Shown here: in pieces, positions 14,901 to 22,821 of the stretch
Layout of the letters: each line of letters begins with the position of its first letter
Position numbering within the stretch: position 1 is the first letter of the stretch
From: Bacteroidota bacterium
Lineage (GTDB): Bacteria; Bacteroidota; Bacteroidia; Flavobacteriales_F; PHOS-HE28
NCBI GenBank assembly: GCA_963169595.1
Contig: CAUJFM010000023.1
Coordinates: 1-27,076, forward strand
Length of the DNA stretch: 27,076 nt
Direction: 5' to 3'
The notes under the pieces: generated by a model
Seen by the model: the letters and a program-made list of their open reading frames with translations, nothing else
Database searches by the model: none
What the model was told of the DNA's origin: nothing
Translations under genes and position numbers: made by a program

Positions 14901-17148
14901 TGAAGCTGCGGTAGAACCGGCTGGTGTAATCGTGCAGCATGTTGGGCACCCCCTGTTTCACCGAGGCCAGGAAGGCGATCGGACCCGCACCGGGAAGGTC
15001 CACCCACTGCTCACTGGCGCTGAGCGCCCCGTTCTGGTGGATGTTGCCGATGTAGCAGGAGTTGGCGATCACGAGCGGATGACGGCCGTTCCACTCGTAG
15101 TTGGCCGGTTCGTCAATGGTGATGTCGAAGTTGGACGAATAGGCGTGTGCGAAGAAGGTCATCATGGTGACCCCCTGCTCGATCAGGCTGCGGACCGAAT
15201 CGGCCGGGGCCTGCTCCAGCACCTGCGAGGAATTGCGGAGAAAGGTGTGCACGTTCCCGCCGAAGGAGGTATCCTCCGCAGTGATCTCGTAGGACCGCAA
15301 ATAGGCGGCCAACAGGTCCTGCTCGTTGCTGGTGAACCCACCGCCAAAATGCAGGATGTTCTTCATCCATGCACCCACCGGCTGCGCCTCCGTCGCCTGA
15401 ACCTTGGCCAGGTAGTCCAATACATCCTGCGGGGTGCTCGCACTGAGGCGACCCACCGGGATCTCCATGCGGCGCGGGTCGTTGCGCAAGCCGATGGTGA
15501 AGCACTGGTCACAGTTGGGAGCGCCGTAGGTGGGCACCAGACAACGCGCATACCCACCGTTCACATCGGGGCGCGTGCCATCGGGGTCACCGAAACGTGG
15601 GGAGGTGTTCACCGATTTCCCGATCAGGAACAGACCGCGGGGATCGGAGGGATAGGTGTCCAACGTGAACTTGGCGAACCGACGGATGGCGAAGGGATGC
15701 TTCGGCACGCCGCCACCGAACTGGTCGTAGAGCTCGTCCACATCGACCAGCACCGTGTTGTAGCGGTTGTAGGGGTTGCTCTGCCGATAGTCCCTGTAGG
15801 CGTCCGCACCGGTCATCAAGGTGCTGTGGCTCACGATCAGCATGGCCGAATCGGCGGCCTGCTCGGAAAGGTCCGTGAAGAAGCCCGTGCCGTTCACCGG
15901 TTGGAAGGGACCCGTGGTCAGCAGGAACTGCTCCGAAGTGAGGAAAACGTGGGCGCTGTCCACCTGGGTGCTGGCCGGCAACAACAGGTTCCATTGTCCA
16001 TCCACGAGGGCACCCGGCACCCGCTTCACGGCATCGCCGAACACATAGGCGAACGGGGTGAGGCCCGCGGCCGTGGTCGTCATGCGCACGGGCGAACCGG
16101 AAAGTGAGGAAGGTGTCCACAGGTCGAGCGCCCCACCGATCAGGTTGGGTGCCATGGCATAGTGCACGGAGGCGTTGTGCACTACCTGGAACTCCCGGTA
16201 GTTCGGATTGATGGAGCCGACCTGGCCGGGCCCATCCAGATCATGCGGCACCCGGAAACGCAGGGCGAACTGGCTGGCGCTGGTCACGGTGGCATGCGGC
16301 ACCAGGAACTCCCCGTTGATCACCTGCGATCCCCGGAAGATGGTATCAAGGGCCTGCGTGGCGAAACCCGGTCCGTAGTACACCTGCAGGTGGTGATCAT
16401 CATAGATGCCGAATCCCACGCTGTTCTGTGCGGAACTGGAAGAACGCACGCGGGCACTCGGCGCATCGGGCCCGGCATAGGGGTAGCTCACGTAGATATT
16501 GGCGTCCATCTGCCCATCGGGTCCATCGGACAGCACGAAGGGGCCTCCCCACCCCTCCCCGTTCACCATCATGCCGCTGCCGGCGATCACATTGAGCTGG
16601 GTCCAGTACTGGTGGTCCAGCATACCCTGCCAATAGTTGTTCGTGAACACCTGAAGCCCCCTGCCCCACACCCAGGGTTGAATGGGATGGGAGGCGATGT
16701 CCGGGTCCTCATAGGCCGTTACGCGCGCCTTGGGTGCCACGGGGTCCCAGGTGAGGAAGTAGCGGATCGTGTCGTTGTGGATACTGTAGTAGGGATTGGG
16801 ATTCTGGGAAGGCAGCGGGTACATCTTCGAATCGATCCACCCGTCGTTCCTCCGGCCCACGAACTCCACAAAATCGCCTGCATTGAACACGCCATCCTCG
16901 GCCCCTGAGAGGTAGATGGGCACCTGCTCCTCACGGGCGAAGAGCATCAGGTCGCGCGGGTCCACCATGGCCACCGGAAAGCCCGATGCGGCCAGGCCTG
17001 CAGAGTCAATGCGGTAGACCCCGTCCCGATAAATGTTGAAGCGCCAGTACTGCCGATCATGGTCGACCCACTCGTTGCCGTAGGGACCTTGTCCAATAAC
17101 AAGGGCTGCGTTCAACAGGACCAGGACCAGGAGTACCGCTCGGCTCAT
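11995..17148 (-). CDS. porU2: T9SS signal peptidase/sortase, PorU2-like (peptidase C25 family)
   Basis: A very large (1717-residue) exported protein. A signal peptide ends near VIGQ (20); a beta-rich N-terminal region (about 25-430) follows. The gingipain-like C25 peptidase domain spans about 435-795, with likely catalytic His668 in TFFAHAYSSNFD and Cys698 in VIANSCYIGN. Next come a CARDB-like Ig domain (about 800-930), a long beta-rich middle and an Ig/FlgD-like C-terminal module (about 1625-1717: LNYPNPFTTSTRFVF, then FAWDGTDEFGDRLARGVYLYRV, ending KMYLLR). PorU removes the sorting domain from T9SS cargo at the cell surface and attaches cargo to LPS. Canonical PorU is about 1150-1300 residues; the length and the neighbouring PorV2-like gene point to the PorU2 variant, whose exact role is less studied. 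Its ATG overlaps the porV2 stop (ATGA). Confidence 0.85.
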   Translation of the reverse strand: MSRAVLLVLVLLNAALVIGQGPYGNEWVDHDRQYWRFNIYRDGVYRIDSAGLAASGFPVAMVDPRDLMLFAREEQVPIYLSGAEDGVFNAGDFVEFVGRRNDGWIDSKMYPLPSQNPNPYYSIHNDTIRYFLTWDPVAPKARVTAYEDPDIASHPIQPWVWGRGLQVFTNNYWQGMLDHQYWTQLNVIAGSGMMVNGEGWGGPFVLSDGPDGQMDANIYVSYPYAGPDAPSARVRSSSSAQNSVGFGIYDDHHLQVYYGPGFATQALDTIFRGSQVINGEFLVPHATVTSASQFALRFRVPHDLDGPGQVGSINPNYREFQVVHNASVHYAMAPNLIGGALDLWTPSSLSGSPVRMTTTAAGLTPFAYVFGDAVKRVPGALVDGQWNLLLPASTQVDSAHVFLTSEQFLLTTGPFQPVNGTGFFTDLSEQAADSAMLIVSHSTLMTGADAYRDYRQSNPYNRYNTVLVDVDELYDQFGGGVPKHPFAIRRFAKFTLDTYPSDPRGLFLIGKSVNTSPRFGDPDGTRPDVNGGYARCLVPTYGAPNCDQCFTIGLRNDPRRMEIPVGRLSASTPQDVLDYLAKVQATEAQPVGAWMKNILHFGGGFTSNEQDLLAAYLRSYEITAEDTSFGGNVHTFLRNSSQVLEQAPADSVRSLIEQGVTMMTFFAHAYSSNFDITIDEPANYEWNGRHPLVIANSCYIGNIHQNGALSASEQWVDLPGAGPIAFLASVKQGVPNMLHDYTSRFYRSFSQANYGGTIGDHMRYAGFNMLANTSNLPATFHVHTFTLQGDPLLILNSPKEPDLVVRDQDILFEPEFINADVDTFQVKVAVTNIGRATNATMTVALDRVNPNMSPGTQGYLTTLGNMHFRDTVTFDVPTKAFAGGTGTNAFQARVDLDPNVIPELQESANNVANTAIFISSGDIIPVHPFNYAILPDPAPLLKASTGDPLAPQRAYVFQIDTTDHFNSPMLETATITAPGGVVSWQPSTIYALNAQQDSTVFYWRCSIDSTGNQGYNWYERSFQYIPGRNGWGQAHFHQFKNNTYSGIRYDEPDREFEYSGGVRQLRTIVTGNNPFGDTGYDIDLTAIDYSGCGPWPGWHVAVIDPITMEPWGTHFIAGNGTEFNPENEFGNANNLSQCRPRVQKYFTFFTNQPAQLAGMQDMLLNRIPDGHHILLYTWLYLDKDGMTANAPGLIPAMESLGLPEFDNLPDSVPYVCYVRKGFPDTFRDTVAASINEVLLFSADMALLTDQGLITTVDAGPSSEWQALYWDEQPRNAEDSTRIILQGLSPFNQVTELFNLPAGIDSVTYLTSVAPATQYPRLRIRGHFFDEDVAVPDPSQLQRWQLLGTPAAECAIDPASGYVQALDGWFAGQEASVAVAVRNIGTVDMDSLLMTAWVVDRANVRHRIHYKLNAPLPVGGVLIDTVRFNTLPFGGPNTLVLEANPIDTITGLYHQLEQYHFNNIAQWRFNVTVDQENPLLDVTFDGVHILDGDIVSARPAIQMSLNDENTVLLMDSPADTTQFKVFLRTPANQVQRIYFRDGAGVEVMRFVPANGPANEAHILYDPVFPVDGKYQLIVQASDVSGNRSGDHDLKVNFEVVNKPTITEVLNYPNPFTTSTRFVFTVTGSEPPTNMKIQIMTVTGKVVREVRMHELGPIRVGRNMTDFAWDGTDEFGDRLARGVYLYRVIAQLNGQDIELRETKASEYFTKGIGKMYLLR

Positions 17149-18251
17149 GAGGACGGCTTCTTGAAGAGGTCGAACTTCAGGGAGAAGATGTTCGAGTACA
17201 GGGCCACACTGTTGTCACCGATGTCGGTGAGGGCATAGTCGATGGACACGCTCTTGATCTTCAGACCGAGACCGATGTTGGGCTGCACGGTGAAGGTGCG
17301 CTTGTCACTGATGTCCGTGATGTACTGCATGTTCATCAGGCCCGTGCGCACATACACGATCCCGGCATAGCCGAGCTCCAGGCCCAACCGGGGGTCGATA
17401 CTGGCGAAATTGGTCTGCACCAGGGTGTTCCGTCGACCATCGAAGGTGCACTCCAGGTCCAGCGCCGTGATCAGGTCGAACTTCTGCCCGATCCGGAACT
17501 GACGGGCCGAGCCGAGCAACAGACGCGGCAGGGTCACCTCCACGCTGTTCACCGGGATCTCGTTGCCGGTCTGCTCGAACACATCGATGGTGCGCTCGTC
17601 CAGTGTGTAGCTCCACGCGTTGAAGGTGCCGGTGATGTCGCGGGCCACGGCCGAGAAGCGCCAGCGGTCGCGCTCATAGTGGGCACCCGCATCCAGGCCG
17701 AAGCCCCAGGCCTTGGCAAAGCCGCCCACCCGGCGGTAGATCACCTTGGCATTGCCGCCCAGGCGCAGGCCGGGGATGGACAGCTTGCGGGCATAGCTGA
17801 TGATGAAGGCGTGATCCGCGCTGCTGAAGGAAGTGATGCGGTCGTAGTCGATGTTCCCCGAGGGATCGATCAGGTCGATCGTGTTGGGGATGTTGTCGAT
17901 GCCGAAGCGCAGGAAGGTGAAGCCGATGGAGCTGAGCGAATCGATGGGCTTGGCCACACCGATGTAGTCGTACTTGGCGATCCCGGCAAAGTACTCACTG
18001 TGCATGGCGCCCACCTGCAGGTCACCCTTCACGCCGAGCAGGCCGGCGGGGTTCCAATAGCCGCTGGTCACGTCGTTCACCACGGCCGTGTAGGCGCTAC
18101 CCATGCCCAAGGCCCGGGCTCCCACGCCGATCGCGAGGAACTCGTTGCTGTACTTGGGGGCATCGGTCTGGGCCAGCGCGGGCAGGGTGAACAGGGCGGA
18201 CAGCACCAGGGCCCATGCGCTGCGCATACGGTTCTCGCTCACGGTCTTCAT
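17145..18251 (-). CDS. porV2: PorV/PorQ-family outer-membrane beta-barrel, PorV2-like
   Basis: A 368-residue protein with a signal peptide (cleavage near ALAQ, 28) and a beta-barrel-type sequence of alternating strands. The opening KYSNEFLAIGVGARALGMGSAY and NDVTSGYWNPAGLLG is typical of PorV/PorQ family proteins (FadL-like fold) and differs from the canonical PorV start. PorV acts as an outer-membrane shuttle that takes T9SS cargo from the translocon to PorU for sorting-domain removal. Direct overlap with porU2 supports a matched pair. The start chosen is ATG at 18251; an internal Met9 also begins a good signal peptide. It is divergent from pssA across 110 bases. Whether this PorV2/PorU2 pair serves all cargo or a subset cannot be told from this window. 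Confidence 0.83.
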   Translation of the reverse strand: MKTVSENRMRSAWALVLSALFTLPALAQTDAPKYSNEFLAIGVGARALGMGSAYTAVVNDVTSGYWNPAGLLGVKGDLQVGAMHSEYFAGIAKYDYIGVAKPIDSLSSIGFTFLRFGIDNIPNTIDLIDPSGNIDYDRITSFSSADHAFIISYARKLSIPGLRLGGNAKVIYRRVGGFAKAWGFGLDAGAHYERDRWRFSAVARDITGTFNAWSYTLDERTIDVFEQTGNEIPVNSVEVTLPRLLLGSARQFRIGQKFDLITALDLECTFDGRRNTLVQTNFASIDPRLGLELGYAGIVYVRTGLMNMQYITDISDKRTFTVQPNIGLGLKIKSVSIDYALTDIGDNSVALYSNIFSLKFDLFKKPSS

Positions 18252-18361
18252 TCGTTCATGCTATTGACGCAGCTTCTAACTCCGGGTGGCCTCCCTTATT
18301 GCCCCGAAATTATCCCAACTTCGGCCCGAGAACACCGCCGGGAGAGACCCGGTGCCCACCG
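18252..18361. other. Divergent intergenic region between porV2 and pssA
   Basis: These 110 bases must hold promoters for both genes and are more AT-rich than the flanks. The closest -7-like match is TAATTTCG on the minus strand (one mismatch), but no convincing -33 partner is seen for either gene. Confidence 0.4.
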
Positions 18362-19150
18362 ATGCCCCGCCTGCCGCGCCTTCCGGACCTGCTGACGACC
18401 GCGAACCTATGCTGTGGCGTGGGTTCCATCCTGTTGGCCTCCCAAGGACAGCTAACAGTGGCATGTTGGCTGGTGTTCGCCGCGGCCCTGTTCGATGTGT
18501 TCGATGGACTGGCGGCCCGGGCCATGGGTGGGGGCTCTCCGCTTGGGGCTCAGTTGGACAGCTTGGCAGACCTGGTGAGCTTCGGAGTGGCGCCGGCATT
18601 CCTGATCTTCGAACAAGGCACGCTGCTCGCGGTCAACATGTTGATCCCAGAGGCCGTGCAACATCTGCCTTATCCCAGTAACCGGAACCCTTTCTGGCCA
18701 ACAATGGCCACCTCATTGCTTCTCGTCATCGCCTCCTGCTGGCGACTTGCCAAGTTCAATCTGGATACCCGTCAGTCCAGTGGATTCCTCGGCCTCCCTA
18801 CACCGGCGAACGGTTTGTTCTGGGTTTCGCTCACCTTGGGGTCCACTGGGGTGGCGGTGCATCCCGGTCCTGGCCATGATGCGCTCATCGGGGGAGCCGT
18901 CGCGCTGCTGAGCACCCCGTTCGCCGTATTGGCCCTTGCCCTCGTGCTTTCCACCCTCATGCTCTCCGAGCTCCCCCTCCCCTCCCTGAAATTCAAACAC
19001 TTCCGCTGGCCCGGCAACCAGGTCATCTACCTGCTGGGGGGCATTGGAATGGTACTGGTGGTGCTCTATGGCATCCTGGCCGTGCCGTTGATCATGGGGA
19101 TGTACATCCTCAGCCCAGTGTGGGGACGAGTGTTCCCCAAGGCGGCGTGA
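18362..19150 (+). CDS. pssA: CDP-diacylglycerol-serine O-phosphatidyltransferase
   Basis: A 262-residue integral membrane enzyme. The CDP-alcohol phosphotransferase signature is complete: DG at 48-49, AR at 52-53, Gly62, Asp66 and Asp70 in the D-G-x2-A-R-x8-G-x3-D-x3-D spacing. The start MPRLPRLPDLLTTANLCCGV and the LVSFGVAPAFLIF segment are typical of phosphatidylserine synthase type II rather than PgsA. It makes phosphatidylserine, the precursor of phosphatidylethanolamine, at the inner membrane. About seven hydrophobic segments are visible. I chose the ATG at 18362 because upstream in-frame sequence lies in the divergent promoter region and lacks family resemblance. purS follows 44 bases later on the same strand. 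Confidence 0.92.
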   Translation: MPRLPRLPDLLTTANLCCGVGSILLASQGQLTVACWLVFAAALFDVFDGLAARAMGGGSPLGAQLDSLADLVSFGVAPAFLIFEQGTLLAVNMLIPEAVQHLPYPSNRNPFWPTMATSLLLVIASCWRLAKFNLDTRQSSGFLGLPTPANGLFWVSLTLGSTGVAVHPGPGHDALIGGAVALLSTPFAVLALALVLSTLMLSELPLPSLKFKHFRWPGNQVIYLLGGIGMVLVVLYGILAVPLIMGMYILSPVWGRVFPKAA

Positions 19151-19182
19151 AGGTGGTTCGAACGCTGTAGCGATCCTGTCCC

Positions 19183-19190
19183 CATCTTTG
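19183..19190 (+). promoter_or_regulatory. Possible -7 box for purS
   Basis: CATCTTTG, one mismatch from TAnnTTTG, ends 4 bases before the purS ATG. It is identical to the octamer preceding gmhA. Confidence 0.35.
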
Positions 19191-19194
19191 CCCC

Positions 19195-19452
19195 ATGAAG
19201 ACCTTCCGCGCCTCCATCGATGTGATGCCCCACGACAACCTGCTGGACCCCCAGGGCAAGGCCGTGACCGGCGCCATGGGCAACCTGGGGCTGCCGGAGA
19301 TCACCGGCGTGCGCATCGGCAAGCACATCACCCTGCATGTGGAGGCCGCCGACAAGAAGACCGCCGAGGCCAAGGTGGACGAGGCCTGCAAGAAGCTGCT
19401 GGCCAACCAGATCATGGAGAAGTACAGCTTCTCCGTGGAAGAGGTGGCATAG
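19195..19452 (+). CDS. purS: Phosphoribosylformylglycinamidine synthase subunit PurS
   Basis: An 85-residue protein of the normal PurS length. Family features are the opening beta strand (FRASIDVMPHDNLLDPQGKAV), the central LGLPEITGVRIGKHITL strand, and the helix ending CKKLLANQIMEKYSFSVEEV. PurS dimerises and bridges PurL and PurQ, which together make formylglycinamidine ribonucleotide in purine synthesis. purL and purQ are not in this window, so the subunit is encoded apart from its partners. It follows pssA by 44 bases but has a -7-like box of its own. The 3' flank carries two palindromes that probably end transcription. Confidence 0.92.
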   Translation: MKTFRASIDVMPHDNLLDPQGKAVTGAMGNLGLPEITGVRIGKHITLHVEAADKKTAEAKVDEACKKLLANQIMEKYSFSVEEVA

Positions 19453-19488
19453 GAACACCCCGCTCAACGTCAGCCATTGCACCCGTCG

Positions 19489-19550
19489 GGTCTACCCATT
19501 GGGTCGACCTCTTAAAAACAGGTCCACATTTGTCGACCCGATGGGTCGAC
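19489..19550. repeat. Two related palindromes between convergent purS and lptB
   Basis: The first (19489-19509) is GGTCTACCC-ATT-GGGTCGACC with one mismatch between arms; the second (19532-19550) is GTCGACCC-GAT-GGGTCGAC with perfect 8-bp arms. They share the GGGTCGACC core 23 bases apart, separated by TCTTAAAAACAGG. Placed between converging genes, they could act as a bidirectional terminator (the A-run reads as T's on the minus strand after the second hairpin) or as a small repeated element. The remaining sequence of this 135-base gap holds no gene. Confidence 0.75.
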
Positions 19551-19587
19551 CACACAGGTGCCTTCCAGCGATCAGGTGCGGGGTGCC

Positions 19588-20322
19588 CTACGCCGGTGAT
19601 TTCCGCCGCAGCTCGAAGTTCTTCCCGAGGTACACGCGCCGCACCGTTTCATCGGCGGCCAGCTCCTCGGCGGTGCCCTGCTTCAGGATCTTCCCCTCGA
19701 ACAGCAGGTAGGCCCTGTCCGTGATGCTCAGGGTCTCCTGCACGTTGTGGTCGGTGATCAGGATGCCGATGTTCTTCTCCTTCAGCTTGGCCACGATGCC
19801 CTGGATGTCCTCCACGGCAATGGGGTCCACCCCTGCGAAGGGCTCATCGAGCAGGATGAAGCGCGGCTCATTGGCCAGCGCCCGGGCGATCTCGGTCCTG
19901 CGGCGTTCGCCTCCGCTGAGCACATCGCCCATGTTCTTGCGCACATGCTGCAGGCTGAACTCGTCCAGCAGCTCCTCCAGCTTGCGCGCCTGTTCGGCCT
20001 TGCTCTTCCCGGTCATCTCCAGGATCGCGCGGATGTTGTCCTCCACGCTGAGCTTGCGGAACACGCTGGCCTCCTGCGGCAGGTAGCCGATGCCGCGCTT
20101 GGCCCTGCGATACATGGCCAGGTCGGTGATGTCCTCGTTGTCCAGGTAGATGTGGCCCTCGTTGGGCTTGATGAGGCCCACGATCATGTAGAAGCTGGTG
20201 GTCTTGCCGGCCCCGTTCGGACCAAGCAGCCCCACGATCTCGCCCTGCTTCACCTCCACGCTCACCCCGTTCACCACGGTGCGGCGCTTGTAGCGCTTGA
20301 AGATGTTCTCGGCCCTGAGCAC
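19588..20322 (-). CDS. lptB: LPS export ABC transporter ATP-binding protein
   Basis: A 244-residue ABC ATPase with Walker A GPNGAGKTT (34-42), Q-loop in YLPQEASVFRKLSVEDN, signature LSGGE (135-139), Walker B with LLDEPFAGVDP (157-167) and switch His192 in ITDHNVQETL. The EASVFRKLSVEDNIRAIL segment and short size are typical of LptB rather than of amino-acid transporters, which it resembles. LptB dimers power extraction of LPS from the inner membrane by LptFG and its delivery across the LptCAD bridge. No lptF, G, C or A genes lie here. It starts 3 bases after the DUF5686 gene and ends the tatC-DUF5686-lptB operon. Confidence 0.93.
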   Translation of the reverse strand: MLRAENIFKRYKRRTVVNGVSVEVKQGEIVGLLGPNGAGKTTSFYMIVGLIKPNEGHIYLDNEDITDLAMYRRAKRGIGYLPQEASVFRKLSVEDNIRAILEMTGKSKAEQARKLEELLDEFSLQHVRKNMGDVLSGGERRRTEIARALANEPRFILLDEPFAGVDPIAVEDIQGIVAKLKEKNIGILITDHNVQETLSITDRAYLLFEGKILKQGTAEELAADETVRRVYLGKNFELRRKSPA

Positions 20323-20325
20323 GGA

Positions 20326-22821
20326 TCAGAAGGTGATGTTCAGTTTCAAACGTAAGGCCCACGCCCGTGTGTTGGGGTGGTCCAGGTAGGTGAGGCGGCG
20401 GATGGCATCCACCCGCAGCACCTTCAGGATGTTCTCCACGCCCAGGGAGACCTCGGCATAAGGTCCATCGGAGAGGTCGTTCATGAAGGGCAGGAGCTCC
20501 ATTTCCGTCCGGTGCTTGTCATCCAGATCGCCAATGGCCGCCTTGAAGCCCACCACCTCGCGCCATTTGAGGCGGCGGAACAGCGGCACGCGGTTGAAGA
20601 ACAAGCCATCGAAGTGGTGCTCCAGGGACATCGTGGCGCTCCGGTCGTTGATGAACTCGAAGAAGTTCATCGTGTTGAAGGCATTATCGTCGAAGTAGAA
20701 GGTCTCGTTGCCCGCATTGATCAGCAGCAGCGGGTAGGGCAGCGTGCCCCACACCTGGCCCGCGGTGACCGTGTAGCGGAAGAAACCCAGCGCGCCCAGT
20801 TGCAGGCGCTGCTGCACACGGGCGATGACCTTGGTGTAGTCATAATCCCCGTCGAGCAGGCCCTTGAAGCCATGCACCAGGTGCACCTGAAGCACCGGGT
20901 AGCGCGTGCCCATGCTCACACGCGTGAAGTCGCCGCTCATGTACTTCTCCTTGTAGGCGAAGTAGGTGTTGAGGAAGACCTCCGAGGTGGTTATGCTGCT
21001 GATGACCTCGGGCTCGGCGGCATCGCTGAAACGCAGATAGGACAGTGAACCGCGCGGGAACATGGTGCGGTGCCGTACGCCGAACGTATTGCTGAAGCCC
21101 ATGAACCATTCGCGTTCCACGAAGCCGTAGTAGTCATCCACCAGGGTGAGCTTGTCGTTGGGCAGCCTGCGGAAGAGGGAGGAAAGGATGTTGTCCTCGC
21201 GGAAGGCGCCCACGCTCTGACCCAGTTGCTCGATGTCGCGCTTGAAGTAGGCGCCGGCAATGATGCGCGGGTCGCGGGAGATGAGCGTCTTGCCTCCGAA
21301 CCCGTACTTGATGTCCTGGTCCTTGGTGCCGTAGGCCAGGTAGCCCTCCAGCTCCACCCGTCGGCTCCATTGGCTGCTGGTGCGCGCGCCCACGCGGAAG
21401 CGGCTGCCTTCCACCGCATTGAAACTGTAGGTGGTGAAGTAGGGTCCAAGCTCCAGGTCACCCATGGGATAATACCCGGTCACCACCGTTTGGATGATGT
21501 CGATGTAGGTGCGGAAGCGCGGGATGGTCTTCATGGTGTCCACCATGTGGTAGACGGCGGCCTCCTTGGCGGAGAGCTCCATGTGGCGATGTTCCTCCCA
21601 ATACGTGTTCTGCGCACTGCCCGCGTCCAAGGCCATCACCACCTCCTCGGCGCCGGCATAGAACTCCTCCTCCTTGGGTTGGTTGATCACGAACTCCCGG
21701 TAGCTGGCCGTGCGCCGGCCGTACAACCCCTGCACGGGATTCTTGTTGGGCCGTCCCACATCGCGCACCACGTTGAGGTCCACCACCAGCTCATCGCGGG
21801 TGAGCATCCACACCTCGTTCTGCACCTGGTCATACTCCTGCTTCACCCAGAAGCCCTCCACGAAATTGAGGTTGGCCCCTGCCGGTATCCCCGCCTCGAT
21901 GCGCCGCACGGCATAGGTGGTGTCGTTGATCCACATCTCACCGGCAAAGGCGAGCTCCTGCGGCCGCTTGGGCTTGAACTCGAGCTTGTAGCACCAGTAC
22001 TTGCCCACGAAGGCGCTGTCGGTGAGGTAGTAGTCGTAGAAGCCCTTGCCGCCATCGGCCAGCGGGCTCACGAAGTTGCGGCCGAAGATGACCAGGAAGT
22101 TGTCGTAGATGTTGACGTTCTGGTACATGTCGCCCATGAACTGCGACACGCTCTCGTTCTCGATGCCGCTCACCTTGGTGCCCCGGATAAGCTCCTTGCG
22201 TGTGCGGGGTTTCTGCCGGTAGTAGACCTCGGAAAGGGTCTCGGTCATGAAGATCGGCAGGTAGGGTTTGGTGCCGCTGCTGTCGATGTTGTCGAAGATG
22301 AAGGCGAAGGGCCGGAAGAGCTTCTTCTGGGTGAACTCCTCGGTGATGTTGTTCAGGTCGAACTCGATCTTGTTGTAGGCCTCGTATTCATAGGCCGCGA
22401 GCTTCTCCCGGTTGTTCACGGGCTTGTGCTGGATGACGCGGCGCAGGATGGCGAAGGCCGGGTTCTCGCCGGTCGGCACGATCACCACTTCGGCCAGCTC
22501 CACGTTGCTTGGCTCCAACGCGATGTCGATCACCTGGGCGCGGTCCTTCCGCACGGCCACGCTACGGGGCGTGTACCCCACCGAGGAGACGCGGAGCGAA
22601 TCCGTGGCATAGTACGTCTCCAACGCGTAACGGCCATCCATGTCGGTGGTGGTGCCGATGCGGCTGTCGATGAAGGCGATGCTGACGAACGGAAGCGGTT
22701 CACCGGTGCGCGCATCGGTCACGCGGCCACTGATGGTCGTGCTCTGGGCCACACCCACCACAGCGGCCAGCAGGAGCACCGCCATCGAAAGCGCACGTGC
22801 TATGCCGACTGGGATGCTCAT
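20326..22821 (-). CDS. DUF5686 outer-membrane protein with carboxypeptidase-regulatory-like N-terminal domain
   Basis: An 831-residue exported protein. A signal peptide ends near VGVAQS (27). A CarboxypepD_reg-like beta-sandwich follows (about 29-110: ISGRVTDARTGEPLPFVSIAF, then GTTTDMDGRYAL). The rest matches the DUF5686 architecture: EYEAYNKIEFDLNNI, a middle region, then a C-terminal half (about 440-831) of alternating strands ending in a hydrophobic strand with terminal Phe, as in outer-membrane barrels. The domain start resembles TonB-dependent receptors, but no plug domain is seen. The family is widespread in Bacteroidota and its function is not established. Its ATG overlaps the tatC stop (ATGA) and lptB follows after 3 bases, so the operon context is envelope biogenesis. 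Confidence 0.85.
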   Translation of the reverse strand: MSIPVGIARALSMAVLLLAAVVGVAQSTTISGRVTDARTGEPLPFVSIAFIDSRIGTTTDMDGRYALETYYATDSLRVSSVGYTPRSVAVRKDRAQVIDIALEPSNVELAEVVIVPTGENPAFAILRRVIQHKPVNNREKLAAYEYEAYNKIEFDLNNITEEFTQKKLFRPFAFIFDNIDSSGTKPYLPIFMTETLSEVYYRQKPRTRKELIRGTKVSGIENESVSQFMGDMYQNVNIYDNFLVIFGRNFVSPLADGGKGFYDYYLTDSAFVGKYWCYKLEFKPKRPQELAFAGEMWINDTTYAVRRIEAGIPAGANLNFVEGFWVKQEYDQVQNEVWMLTRDELVVDLNVVRDVGRPNKNPVQGLYGRRTASYREFVINQPKEEEFYAGAEEVVMALDAGSAQNTYWEEHRHMELSAKEAAVYHMVDTMKTIPRFRTYIDIIQTVVTGYYPMGDLELGPYFTTYSFNAVEGSRFRVGARTSSQWSRRVELEGYLAYGTKDQDIKYGFGGKTLISRDPRIIAGAYFKRDIEQLGQSVGAFREDNILSSLFRRLPNDKLTLVDDYYGFVEREWFMGFSNTFGVRHRTMFPRGSLSYLRFSDAAEPEVISSITTSEVFLNTYFAYKEKYMSGDFTRVSMGTRYPVLQVHLVHGFKGLLDGDYDYTKVIARVQQRLQLGALGFFRYTVTAGQVWGTLPYPLLLINAGNETFYFDDNAFNTMNFFEFINDRSATMSLEHHFDGLFFNRVPLFRRLKWREVVGFKAAIGDLDDKHRTEMELLPFMNDLSDGPYAEVSLGVENILKVLRVDAIRRLTYLDHPNTRAWALRLKLNITF

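Noticed and set aside
14038..16107. Long plus-strand open frame (689 residues) antisense to porU2
   Set aside because: Composition is dominated by H, G, V, A and R with no domain resemblance. It mirrors the codon bias of porU2, a common artefact opposite GC-rich genes.
19489..19550. CRISPR-like or attachment-site interpretation of the twin palindromes
   Set aside because: There are only two imperfect copies, no regular spacers, and no cas, integrase or mobile gene nearby.
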